A DNA stretch of 64,000 nt from Opimibacter sp041746735 (GTDB taxonomy: Bacteria > Bacteroidota > Bacteroidia > Chitinophagales > Saprospiraceae): the NCBI GenBank assembly GCA_041746735.1, contig JBGTGP010000010.1:1-64000 (forward strand). Direction: 5' to 3'. Both the position numbers and the translations under genes were made by a program. Below the pieces are notes generated by a model, which saw only the letters and a program-made list of their open reading frames with translations, did no database searches and was not told where the DNA came from. Positions 16,609 through 24,639 of this stretch are shown here, piece after piece. Position 1 is the first letter of the stretch. Each line of letters begins with the position of its first letter.

Positions 16609-17523
16609 TCAGCGATGACTCCGCAACCGGGCTACAAAAGCCAAAATCGTTTCCAGCCGGTAGAATCCCAGCATTCTGTAGAAGACAACATATCCGGGGA
16701 TATGAATCTTCGCGGGTGTAAAATCATGGCCCGTAAAATATTTTCGATACACCGACATCGCTTCGTTCCTGTCCTGACGAAATACGCCCCGAAGATTTCT
16801 AAAGATGTACTGTCGGAACGCATCATACCGCTCAGGTGTTTCCAGTCCCTTTTCCCGAATGAAATTCCACATGGCCTCCCGTAATCCGATACCTTCCCTT
16901 GGGCTAACGGAAACAGTATTCTGCGTGATCGAGCCGAAATGACGCTGACGGACGATCGTTTCACAATGATCATCGGCTACGATTTTTTTACCTGCTACCG
17001 CCAACCTGAATATAAGTTCATACTCATGATGGGAATAGTACTCGTGATGCCATCCGCCAACCTCCAGTAGTGCTTCGCGTTTCCACAGCATGGAAGAAGT
17101 AGAGCCCAGGCCACTGTTCATCAACCCTACCCAAAAGTCAGCCGCAAGCCATTTACAGGTTTCTTTCTTTCCTGACACGTAAAGATAGCTGTGCGGTGAC
17201 ACCACCACATCTGCATCTGATGGTGCTGACTGAAGGTGGATTTTATGTGGACACAAGAGGTCGTCGACATCCAGAAACTGGACCCATTCCCCTCGTGCCA
17301 TACGTAATCCGGTGTTTCGTGCGTAAGAAGATCCGGTTACCGGCTCATGAATAAATGTAAAGGAGTATGTCCTGTTTGGCAAAGGCTCATATCCGGCCGG
17401 CAGGGTTGGCGCATTACAGACCACAAGGATTTCTATCTCGACATGCTTCTGCATGGCCGCACTTTCCAATGCATCAGCCAGATAGTCATGCTCATCGATA
17501 TAGGTGATGATGATGGACGTCAA
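16609..17523 (-). CDS. Glycosyltransferase family 2 (GT-A)
   Basis: The core begins LTSIIITYIDEHDYLADALES, then GSSYARNTGLRMARGEWVQF and the metal-binding DVDD motif, a normal GT2 pattern. No ATG lies between the core and position 17685. I choose TTG at 17523, which gives 304 residues, because the extra N-terminal part of the longer frame is translated intergenic repeat (NSNNSRSQQQQ). It is the first gene of the four-gene operon. The start should be treated as uncertain. Confidence 0.82.
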   Translation of the reverse strand: MTSIIITYIDEHDYLADALESAAMQKHVEIEILVVCNAPTLPAGYEPLPNRTYSFTFIHEPVTGSSYARNTGLRMARGEWVQFLDVDDLLCPHKIHLQSAPSDADVVVSPHSYLYVSGKKETCKWLAADFWVGLMNSGLGSTSSMLWKREALLEVGGWHHEYYSHHEYELIFRLAVAGKKIVADDHCETIVRQRHFGSITQNTVSVSPREGIGLREAMWNFIREKGLETPERYDAFRQYIFRNLRGVFRQDRNEAMSVYRKYFTGHDFTPAKIHIPGYVVFYRMLGFYRLETILAFVARLRSHR

Positions 17524-17574
17524 CTTGGGTATACAGTTTATTGGATCAGGTACATTGTAGAATGAATTGCAAAA

Positions 17575-17645
17575 TACGGGATCTGCTGGGATCTGCTGTT
17601 GTTGGGATCTGCTGTTGTTGGAGTTTGCTCCAACAACCCGACAGG
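17575..17645. repeat. GGGATCTGCTGTTGTT repeats and a perfect 10-bp hairpin between divergent genes
   Basis: Two to three copies of GGGATCTGCTG(TTGTT) precede a perfect inverted repeat at 17614-17637 (GTTGTTGGAG, loop TTTG, CTCCAACAAC). The same hairpin occurs at 46672-46695 with one G-U pair and in degenerate form at 46432-46459. It lies in the shared upstream region of the GT2 and CotH-like genes. Confidence 0.75.
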
Positions 17646-17687
17646 ATTCCAAAAAATTCAGCCACCTTCGTAGCCGAAATATCAAAG

Positions 17688-18722
17688 GTGTTGAAGCGCT
17701 CCGTACTGATCTGTTTTCTTACCATACTCATGGTACCCCTCAGCGGCCAGGATACATCCCTGATGCAGTCCATGTCCAGAGACAGCGCGCTACATCTCAC
17801 GGTCATAGCCCCCTGGAAACAACTGATCCGTAAGAAAAAGGATAAAGTCTACCGAACCTGTGAAGTGAGAGTGCTCTTCGCACCGGGGGACACCCTCGCT
17901 CTGCCAGGCCGGGTAAAGACCCGCGGTAACCTCCGTCTTGAGATGTGCTCCATGCCACCGCTCAAACTCAAGTTTGAGAAAGGAGAGCTGGCCAAAAAGA
18001 TGCTCTCGCCCATGAATGAAATGGATATCGTGCATCCCTGCCGCGATGCAGATCAGTTTGATCAGTTTCTGCTGCGCGAATACCTTGCCTATAAGCTCTA
18101 TGAACAGATATCGCCGTACCACTTCAAAACCCAACTCATCCAACTCCATTATGTCAATCCTGACGGAACGCCTCACCGCTCACCGGTACCGGCCTTTCTG
18201 GTGGAAAATACAGAGGAACTTGTACACCGGCTGGCGGGCAGACGACATAAGGTACAGGTTGTCAGTCGTGCTGCGGTCGAACGCGAAAGCCTGCTTCGGG
18301 TCGCCCTGTTTCAATTTATGATTGGCAATACAGACTGGTTTATACTGAACCGTCATAATCTCGAGTTTGTCGGATTGCCAGGCCATTCCCTGCTGGTGAC
18401 AGTACCTTATGATTTTGATTATTCAGGGCTGGTGCTGCCTCCGTATGCTTTTCCTCATGAAAGTCTTCAACTGCCGTCCTCCAGCATCCGGTATTATCAG
18501 GGCTGGTGCCATCCAGAAGACGAAGTACAGGCTGCCCTCCAGGTTTTTCACGACAAAAAAGAAGAGATACTGAGTCTTCCATCCCGTATTCCGGGATTCA
18601 GTGACCGCTCGGTAAGATTTACGACCGAGTATCTGCGCGGTTTTTTTGATGTCATCGAAAATCCCCAGAAGCTGAAGACCCAAATCGTCAACCATTGCGA
18701 TATGTGGCCGGTGCGCCAGTAA
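17688..18722 (+). CDS. Exported protein with CotH-kinase-like fold
   Basis: From the GTG at 17688 the N-terminus (LKRSVLICFLTILMVPLSGQ) is a good signal peptide; the longer frame from 17541 is repeat translation. The mature part has VKTRGNLRLEMCSMPPLKLKF, DQFLLREYLAYKLYEQIS, then GNTDWFILNRHNLEF and VPYDFDYSGLV, which match the RG..R..C..PPL, GN.DW.. and PYDFD signature of Bacteroidota CotH-like proteins. CotH is an atypical secreted protein kinase in spore formers; activity here is unproven. The gene runs divergently from GT2 and ends before rlmD. Confidence 0.7.
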   Translation: MLKRSVLICFLTILMVPLSGQDTSLMQSMSRDSALHLTVIAPWKQLIRKKKDKVYRTCEVRVLFAPGDTLALPGRVKTRGNLRLEMCSMPPLKLKFEKGELAKKMLSPMNEMDIVHPCRDADQFDQFLLREYLAYKLYEQISPYHFKTQLIQLHYVNPDGTPHRSPVPAFLVENTEELVHRLAGRRHKVQVVSRAAVERESLLRVALFQFMIGNTDWFILNRHNLEFVGLPGHSLLVTVPYDFDYSGLVLPPYAFPHESLQLPSSSIRYYQGWCHPEDEVQAALQVFHDKKEEILSLPSRIPGFSDRSVRFTTEYLRGFFDVIENPQKLKTQIVNHCDMWPVRQ

Positions 18723-18757
18723 ACCAGAGCTCCAATCCGGATTCCTTTCACAAAAAT

Positions 18758-18765
18758 TACCTTTG
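18758..18765 (+). promoter_or_regulatory. -7 box TACCTTTG four bases before rlmD
   Basis: This exact TAnnTTTG match is followed by CCCC and the ATG at 18770, the same spacing and nearly the same spacer as at yicC. It supports this start and predicts a leaderless mRNA. Confidence 0.55.
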
Positions 18766-18769
18766 CCCC

Positions 18770-20185
18770 ATGACCGGACGAGGGAAGAAAGAACGTAAAG
18801 TATTTTACGCCGTGGAGATCATCGACACCGCGGATGAAGGGTTGGCCATTGGCCGGTGTGATGATGGCCGTATAGTCCTGGTGTCCGGAGCCGTACCGGG
18901 AGATATCGCCGATGTGGAGATCATGCAAAAACGCAAAGGGATGATGTATGCCCGCGCCACTTCATTTTCGCGGCTCTCCACCGAGAGGACCGAACCCACC
19001 TGCAGTCATTTCGGACTTTGCGGAGGATGCAAATGGCAGCACATGGCCTATGCATCACAGCTCCGGTACAAAGAAAAAAAAGTACGCGATGCCTTTCAGC
19101 GCATTGGCGGACTCGACCCGGATATCGTACAACCTATAGTGGGAGCACCCGAGACGTTTTACTACCGAAACAAACTGGAGTATACCGCATCTGACCGCAG
19201 GTGGCTGACGACGGAGGAAATGAGCCGTACTTCGGAAATTCTCCAAAAGGATGGTATCGGATTCCATTTGCCAGGTGCGTTTGATAAAGTGCTGGATATT
19301 CAGCGTTGTTTTCTGCAGGCAGATCCCTCCAATGACATACAGTCCAGGATTAAAGAAATCTGTATTCACCATCAGTGGCCTTTTTTCAATCTCCGGAGTA
19401 AATCAGGGTATCTCCGCAATGTCATCATCCGGACCACACTGGCCGGCGATGTTATGCTGGTGCTGGTGACAGGCCAGGATCAACCTGACTGGATGGACTA
19501 CCTCGTTCGTGATCTCACGGGTGCATTTCCGCAGATCGCCTCGATCCATTCCTGCACCAATACAAAGGTCAATGACACCATTCAGGATCAGGACGTCCGT
19601 CACGAATTTGGTCAAACCTCAATAGTGGAGACGCTGGACCATGTTAAATTTCATATAGGGCCGAAATCGTTTTTTCAAACCAATAGTACACAGGCAGCCC
19701 GCTTATATGCCATCACACGCCAACTCGCCGGATTACAACCGGAGGATCATGTGTATGATCTCTATTGTGGTGTTGGCAGCCTCGGAATCTATATGGCAGA
19801 GGCCTGCAAAAGTGTGGTCGGTATCGAGCAAATCCCGGAAGCCGTCGAAGATGCCAAAATCAATGCCCGGCTCAACGGGCTTACGCATACGCACTTTGTA
19901 GCAGGTCAGGTAGAGCTCTTGATGGATCCTGCCTTTACAGGAAAATATGGCAAGCCGGATGTGGTAATTCTCGACCCGCCGCGTGCCGGTTTGCATCCGG
20001 ACGTCATCCCGCATCTCATAGCAGCAGCACCTGATCGGATCGTCTATGTGAGTTGCAATCCGGCCACGCAGGCCCGGGATATGAGCATGCTGTCACCGGC
20101 CTATACTGTCGTGACGGCTATTCCTGTCGATATGTTTCCCCATACGCACCATATAGAGAGCGTGGCATTATTAAAGAAAAAATGA
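18770..20185 (+). CDS. rlmD: 23S rRNA (uracil-C5)-methyltransferase, RlmD type
   Basis: It methylates C5 of a uridine in 23S rRNA using SAM. The ATG at 18770 (471 residues) gives a TRAM domain at the N-terminus (GLAIGRCDDGRIVLVSGAVPGD), a 4Fe-4S motif CSHFGLCGGCKWQH, the QTNSTQAARLY and YDLYCGVGSLGIYMA SAM-binding motifs, DPPRAGLHPDV and the catalytic cysteine in YVSCNPATQARD. The frame open to 18695 reads back into the CotH-like gene and is not needed. The exact target uridine is inferred from family only. It is coupled to the following small gene. Confidence 0.93.
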   Translation: MTGRGKKERKVFYAVEIIDTADEGLAIGRCDDGRIVLVSGAVPGDIADVEIMQKRKGMMYARATSFSRLSTERTEPTCSHFGLCGGCKWQHMAYASQLRYKEKKVRDAFQRIGGLDPDIVQPIVGAPETFYYRNKLEYTASDRRWLTTEEMSRTSEILQKDGIGFHLPGAFDKVLDIQRCFLQADPSNDIQSRIKEICIHHQWPFFNLRSKSGYLRNVIIRTTLAGDVMLVLVTGQDQPDWMDYLVRDLTGAFPQIASIHSCTNTKVNDTIQDQDVRHEFGQTSIVETLDHVKFHIGPKSFFQTNSTQAARLYAITRQLAGLQPEDHVYDLYCGVGSLGIYMAEACKSVVGIEQIPEAVEDAKINARLNGLTHTHFVAGQVELLMDPAFTGKYGKPDVVILDPPRAGLHPDVIPHLIAAAPDRIVYVSCNPATQARDMSMLSPAYTVVTAIPVDMFPHTHHIESVALLKKK

Positions 20186-20547
20186 AAGCAGAAGACCATC
20201 CCTATATCCGTCAATTTGGTGAAGAGGTTGTTCAATACCTGGAGCTGATGAAGGAAGCCTTTGACGGTGTGATCCGTGAAGATGTCTCCCGGTATCCGGT
20301 TTTTATTTTTCACCGGCAAGAGGTCAATGTAGGTATTCCTATCGCTGATCATCACATGATATCGGGCAACTGGTCGGTCAACATATCGACGCTGGAAGAA
20401 TTTTATATCAAAGGGCTGGTCATGATCGAGCAGGTAGAGGAGATCAAAAAGAAAATCACAGGACAACCGCCTCAATATTGTTGCCTGGTCCTCACAGCGG
20501 ACAAAGGCAGTCTGATTTTTTTGCCGATAGAATCCGACGCAGAATAG
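20182..20547 (+). CDS. Conserved hypothetical protein, 121 aa
   Basis: The ATG at 20182 overlaps the rlmD stop as ATGA, which fixes this start against the longer frame from 20053. The protein is soluble, acidic, with segments YPVFIFHRQEVNVGIPIADHH and SVNISTLEEFYIKGLVMIEQVEEIKKKI and a beta-rich end (YCCLVLTADKGSLIFLPIE). No known motif is seen. Coupling to rlmD suggests co-expression, not necessarily a shared function. Confidence 0.75.
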   Translation: MKAEDHPYIRQFGEEVVQYLELMKEAFDGVIREDVSRYPVFIFHRQEVNVGIPIADHHMISGNWSVNISTLEEFYIKGLVMIEQVEEIKKKITGQPPQYCCLVLTADKGSLIFLPIESDAE

Positions 20548-20586
20548 TTCACCATCAAATCCGTTCCTGACCAGCGCAACAGGCTA

Positions 20587-21468
20587 TCAGGCGATATTCA
20601 CCATCAGGATGCTGAAGGCCGTAACCACCTCATCCCGATCCAGATACTGCTTGGCCAGATAATGAAGTGCTGGCTCTGGATTCGGACCAGACAGGATCTG
20701 GAGTACTTCCGGCGATTGAGCTGCAGCATTGATCTCTTCTGAAGATGGAAATTCGGGTTGCCCGGCGAGTTTGCCCAGATCATTGCCGGTTAAAATAGGA
20801 CTCTGCAGTAGTTGAGCCGGCAACTGATCAAACCCCAATGTAACTGGTAGAAAGGGTTGCACGATGGTGTGTATGGCCTTACCGCTACAACGGACATAGT
20901 AAGCTCTGCCCATACGACCCATCAGATCTATTTTATCCGGATCGATTCGGTTGTTTTCGCCCAGCACCTCATGGGCGACATGCAAGCGCAGCACTTCGCA
21001 GACGATCAGGTGACCAGCTCCTCCGCCTTCTCCAAGTGTATGGATGTCCTTTACCCGGCATTCCATGTGTGCCGGCGATTCTGCCACCCGATAAGCTTTA
21101 ACCAGATCAGAAGGAATGGGAGTCAGTCCTGTTTTTTCAAATTCACTCACGCCGGTTGGAAACTCTACCGAAGCCACAGCCATCTGCCGCACTATAGCAT
21201 AGTTGACCGCATTGATCACACATTCGCCAGTCACCCGGATATTGTGTAGCGTGTCTTTTGTCGTGTTGTTGCCCGCACGGCGATTGCTCGAAAAGACCAC
21301 AATCGGCGGATTGGAACTAAAAGCATTAAAAAAACTATAGGGGGCCAGATTCTTTCTTCCCTGCTCGTCCAGCGTACTGACAAAAGCTATAGGTCGCGGC
21401 GCTACTGTACCCAACAGAAATTGGTGCAGGTCCTTTTGTGGTGTTTCTTTCGGATCAATGGTCAGCAT
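20587..21468 (-). CDS. Flavin reductase family protein (FMN-binding split barrel)
   Basis: The protein starts MLTIDPKETPQKDLHQFLLG and continues TVAPRPIAFVSTLDEQGRKN, APYSFFNAFSSNPPIVVFS and GECVINAVNY, the flavin-binding pattern of FMN-dependent split-barrel reductases. Length from 21468 is 293 residues. A further ATG at 21492 is possible, but TACCTTTA, which resembles a -7 box, ends right at that ATG, so I prefer the second start. The substrate or partner oxygenase cannot be told from context. Confidence 0.83.
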   Translation of the reverse strand: MLTIDPKETPQKDLHQFLLGTVAPRPIAFVSTLDEQGRKNLAPYSFFNAFSSNPPIVVFSSNRRAGNNTTKDTLHNIRVTGECVINAVNYAIVRQMAVASVEFPTGVSEFEKTGLTPIPSDLVKAYRVAESPAHMECRVKDIHTLGEGGGAGHLIVCEVLRLHVAHEVLGENNRIDPDKIDLMGRMGRAYYVRCSGKAIHTIVQPFLPVTLGFDQLPAQLLQSPILTGNDLGKLAGQPEFPSSEEINAAAQSPEVLQILSGPNPEPALHYLAKQYLDRDEVVTAFSILMVNIA

Positions 21469-21540
21469 AGTGTAACATGGGTCTTGGGACATAAAGGTAT
21501 ATCATAGCAGCGCAATGCTCTTGTAGCATGCGATTTTCAT

Positions 21541-21625
21541 GCCTTGCAACAAGGGGTTTAGAGGTTTAGGAGGGTAGAGGGTTATTGGGTTTATAAAGGT
21601 TATAGGGTTTATTAAGTTTATAATG
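21541..21625. repeat. Imperfect GGTTTA/GGTTTATA short repeats
   Basis: A run of GGGTTTAGAGGTTTAGGAGGGT and GGTTTATAAAGGTTATAGGG words lies in the 240-bp gap between divergent genes. It belongs to the same loose sequence type as 12264-12336. Confidence 0.55.
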
Positions 21626-21708
21626 TCAGGTAATCAGTCGTCAGGACTTCCTGATCAGATAGGGCAGGAACATTCCGTCTGATCTTTGATAACTATTTGT
21701 CGGATATC

Positions 21709-22257
21709 ATGTTACTCCCTGCCATGAAAGGCAGTTTGCGCACGGTGGGTATCATGCTGTTGGTGATCGCCGGGTTTTATGTGGGTAAATATTTTTATCT
21801 GAAACCCAAAAACATCTCCGGACACTCAGCTCCGGCGATACACGGGATACTGCCTGATGGTACTTCCTTTTCCCTTCAGGACCTGCGAGGCAGCTATGTA
21901 TTGATCGACTTCTGGGGCAGTTGGTGTGGTCCATGCAGGACCTCTCATCCGGATCTGGTAGCCTTGTATCATCGGTTTCATGGTCAGTCATTTGAATCGG
22001 CGGATGGATTTGAGATTGTGAGTATTGGTTTGGAGCGTTACCGGCAGAGTTGGGAGGCGGCCATCCGGGCAGATGGATTGATTTGGCCCCGGCATCTCAT
22101 GACTGTTGATTTATTTAAAAGTGACTTTGCCAAAGCCTATAATGTTAAACAGATACCAACCAAATTTCTGATAGATCCCCGGGGTCAGATTATAGCAACA
22201 GACCCTGGACTGGAGGAGATCGACAAATTACTTTCCTCCTTTTTGGCAAAGCAATGA
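21709..22257 (+). CDS. Membrane-anchored TlpA-like thioredoxin
   Basis: A single N-terminal membrane segment (TVGIMLLVIAGFYVGKYFYL) is followed by an AhpC/TlpA-type thioredoxin domain: the active site SWCGPCRTSHPDL has CGPC, and the cis-proline loop is KQIPTKFLIDPRG. It should act outside the cytoplasmic membrane in thiol-disulfide exchange, for example in cytochrome c maturation. Three starts are possible: TTG 21697, ATG 21709 and ATG 21724; I use the first ATG, giving 182 residues. It lies upstream of grpE but is separated by a strong promoter. Confidence 0.87.
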   Translation: MLLPAMKGSLRTVGIMLLVIAGFYVGKYFYLKPKNISGHSAPAIHGILPDGTSFSLQDLRGSYVLIDFWGSWCGPCRTSHPDLVALYHRFHGQSFESADGFEIVSIGLERYRQSWEAAIRADGLIWPRHLMTVDLFKSDFAKAYNVKQIPTKFLIDPRGQIIATDPGLEEIDKLLSSFLAKQ

Positions 22258-22339
22258 TACCCGCTATTTGGCAGAAAATCAATTGTTTAGAATACCATAA
22301 CCTGCCGCAATTGCACCCCTGCACTCAAATTGCTGTCAT

Positions 22340-22373
22340 TTTGTCGCAAATCGCGGGTATGGCAGTACTTTTG
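22340..22373 (+). promoter_or_regulatory. Bacteroidota-type promoter for grpE-dnaJ operon
   Basis: TTTG at 22340-22343 and TACTTTTG at 22366-22373 match the -33 TTTG and -7 TAnnTTTG consensus exactly, with a 22-bp spacer. Transcription would begin near 22378, leaving a leader of about 55 bases before grpE. No CIRCE-type inverted repeat is visible, so HrcA control is not supported. Confidence 0.65.
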
Positions 22374-22432
22374 ATCCCTCTCAGGATTAACCTGCCTCCC
22401 TTCATGGGCGGCTGCTAAACGGAATACGAGGT

Positions 22433-23026
22433 ATGAGCAATGATCATGATGAACCGGTAAAAGATAATTCGGAAAACGCATTCCAGGATCAGATGGCCGG
22501 TCAGGCCACGGAAGAGACCATGGAGGCCTATAATCGGGAGAAACAGGATATAGAAGATCCAAAGGACACCACAGACGATGAAATACAGGAATTGAAAGCG
22601 ACGATTCAGGAACTTAAAGACAAACATCTCCGCCTTTTGGCAGAGTTTGATAATTACAAAAAGCGGACTATGCGGGAGCGGCTGGATCTGCTCAATACCG
22701 CCTCCAAAGAGGCCATGGTCAACCTGCTGCCGGTACTGGATGATTTTGACCGCGCCAAAAAGAATGCCGACGATCCGTCTATGGATGAAGCTTTCAGCGA
22801 GGGCGTCACCATGGTCTATAATCGTTTGAATCAAGTCCTTCAGTCGATGGGTCTCAAGTCCATGGAGAGTACGGGTCAGGCTTTTGATCCCGAATGGCAT
22901 GAAGCGATTACCGAGATTCCATCCCCGGATGCGTCGATGAAGGGAAAAGTGATCGATACCATTGAAAAAGGCTATACGCTGCACGACAAGATTATCCGAC
23001 ATGCGAAAGTAGTCGTCGGAAACTAA
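22433..23026 (+). CDS. grpE: Nucleotide exchange factor GrpE
   Basis: GrpE promotes ADP release from DnaK. The 197-residue protein has an acidic disordered N-terminus, a long coiled coil (DEIQELKATIQELKDKHLRLLAEFDNYKKRTMRERLDLL, split by the usual FDNYKKR motif) and the C-terminal beta domain with GQAFDPEWHEAI and GYTLHDKIIRHAKVVVG. It is followed by dnaJ 9 bp later. dnaK is not in the window. Confidence 0.96.
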   Translation: MSNDHDEPVKDNSENAFQDQMAGQATEETMEAYNREKQDIEDPKDTTDDEIQELKATIQELKDKHLRLLAEFDNYKKRTMRERLDLLNTASKEAMVNLLPVLDDFDRAKKNADDPSMDEAFSEGVTMVYNRLNQVLQSMGLKSMESTGQAFDPEWHEAITEIPSPDASMKGKVIDTIEKGYTLHDKIIRHAKVVVGN

Positions 23027-23035
23027 AGGCTAAAC

Positions 23036-24181
23036 ATGAGCAAACGCGATTATTACGAAATACTCGAAGTGCCGAAGGAGGCAGATGAGGGGACGATCAA
23101 AAAGGCGTATCGGAAGATCGCTATGAAATACCACCCCGACCGCAATCCGGACAACAAGGACGCCGAGGATAAATTTAAAGAAGCCGCTGAAGCGTATGAA
23201 GTTCTCAGCGATGCCGACAAGCGAGCCAAGTATGACCGATTCGGCCACGCCGGTGTTACGGGCCAGGGTGGATTCCAGGGCGCAGAAGGCATGAATATGG
23301 ATGACATCTTCAGCCAATTTGGGGATGTATTTGGTGACAGCCCTTTCGAATCCTTCTTTGGACGCTCCGGCGGACAACAACGAGCCAGGGGACAAAAAGG
23401 GAGTAATCTCCGGATCAAACTCAGCCTCACCCTCGAAGAAGTAGATGCCGGTGTCCGGAAAACCATCAAGGTCAAAAAGCGATCCACCTGTGCTACCTGC
23501 AAGGGCAGCGGAGCTAAAGACGGTGCTGTTAAAAATTGTCAGACCTGCGGTGGTTCAGGCTATGTCCGTCAGATCCGCAGCACCTTCCTCGGACAAATGC
23601 AGACCACCGCGCAGTGCCCAAACTGCCAGGGCAGCGGCTCCGTCGTCGTCGAACCCTGTACCAAATGCAGAGGTGAAGGCCGTACAATAGAAGAAGAAAC
23701 TATCGACATCGATATTCCGGCAGGCGTAGAGGATAGCATGCAACTCACCATGCGCGGCCGCGGCAATGCCGGTATCAAAGGCGGACCCCCGGGAGACCTA
23801 CTGATCAGCATCGAAGTCAAACCACACGCAGACCTCAAGCGCGATGGCAACAACCTGATCTATGAACTTTATCTCAGTTTTCCTGATGCAGCCATCGGTT
23901 GTTCGTCCAATATCCCCACCCTGGCCGGTCCGGTAAAAATCAAAATCCCACCAGGTACTCAAAGCGGAAAAATCTTCCGCCTCAATGGCAAAGGTCTTCC
24001 TTCCGTCCAGGCATATGGTCGCGGCGATCAACTCATCTATGTCAATATATGGACGCCCAAAAAGTTGTCCGAAGAGGAGAAAAAGATCCTGGACAAACTT
24101 CAGGCCTCTCCCAATTTCCAACCGCAACCCAGCAAAACGGAGAAAGGCTTTTTTGAACGGATGAAAGACTATTTCACTTGA
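23036..24181 (+). CDS. dnaJ: Chaperone DnaJ
   Basis: DnaJ delivers substrates to DnaK and stimulates its ATPase. The 381 residues show a J domain with the HPD motif (MKYHPDRNPDN), a Gly/Phe-rich linker, four CxxCxGxG zinc repeats (CATCKGSG, CQTCGGSG, CPNCQGSG, CTKCRGEG), and two C-terminal beta domains. This is a full type I DnaJ. Its stop overlaps the TTG start of gldH. Confidence 0.97.
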   Translation: MSKRDYYEILEVPKEADEGTIKKAYRKIAMKYHPDRNPDNKDAEDKFKEAAEAYEVLSDADKRAKYDRFGHAGVTGQGGFQGAEGMNMDDIFSQFGDVFGDSPFESFFGRSGGQQRARGQKGSNLRIKLSLTLEEVDAGVRKTIKVKKRSTCATCKGSGAKDGAVKNCQTCGGSGYVRQIRSTFLGQMQTTAQCPNCQGSGSVVVEPCTKCRGEGRTIEEETIDIDIPAGVEDSMQLTMRGRGNAGIKGGPPGDLLISIEVKPHADLKRDGNNLIYELYLSFPDAAIGCSSNIPTLAGPVKIKIPPGTQSGKIFRLNGKGLPSVQAYGRGDQLIYVNIWTPKKLSEEEKKILDKLQASPNFQPQPSKTEKGFFERMKDYFT

Positions 24182-24639
24182 TCCGGTTTCTGTCAGCTGT
24201 TTTTCCGCTCATGCTTTTGGGATGCGGCAATACTGTTCTTATCGAGGAAACTTGGACCTGGCAGGATCAGGTGTGGTCGCAGGATGACGCGAAGCAGATC
24301 ACACTTGAAGCCACGGATACCACGACAGTCTACAGGATGGATCTCCAACTGGAACACGCAGAAACGTACAAGTATCAGAATCTTTATGTCAAGACGGTGA
24401 CCCGCTTTCCTTCCGGCAAAGAAGTCACATCCGTGACCTCACTTGAACTTGCCAAACGCGGTGGGATCTGGGATGGCAAATGCCGGTGTGCGACGTGTCG
24501 TATCACACTGCCACTCCAACAGCGATTTACTTTTCCGGAGCTCGGCACGTATTCCTGGACCATAGTGCCGTATATGCGAACCGATTCCGTGGCAGGGATA
24601 AAACGACTTACCGTCACCTGTACCCAAGCTGAACCATGA
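24178..24639 (+). CDS. gldH: Gliding motility lipoprotein GldH
   Basis: The gene starts with TTG overlapping the dnaJ TGA (TTGA). The 153-residue product has a lipoprotein signal ending in the lipobox LLGC (Cys16). The mature domain shows the GldH pattern: AETYKYQNLYVKTVTRFPSGKE, LAKRGGIWDGK and YSWTIVPYMRTDSVAGIKRL. GldH belongs to the gliding set of Bacteroidota and supports GldJ stability in Flavobacterium. The cell may glide, or keep the gene for type IX secretion. It is coupled to pabB by ATGA. Confidence 0.85.
   Translation: MIRFLSAVFPLMLLGCGNTVLIEETWTWQDQVWSQDDAKQITLEATDTTTVYRMDLQLEHAETYKYQNLYVKTVTRFPSGKEVTSVTSLELAKRGGIWDGKCRCATCRITLPLQQRFTFPELGTYSWTIVPYMRTDSVAGIKRLTVTCTQAEP

Noticed and set aside
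22258..22432. CIRCE/HrcA operator before grpE
   Set aside because: No TTAGCACTC-N9-GAGTGCTAA-like palindrome is present; only a normal promoter is seen.
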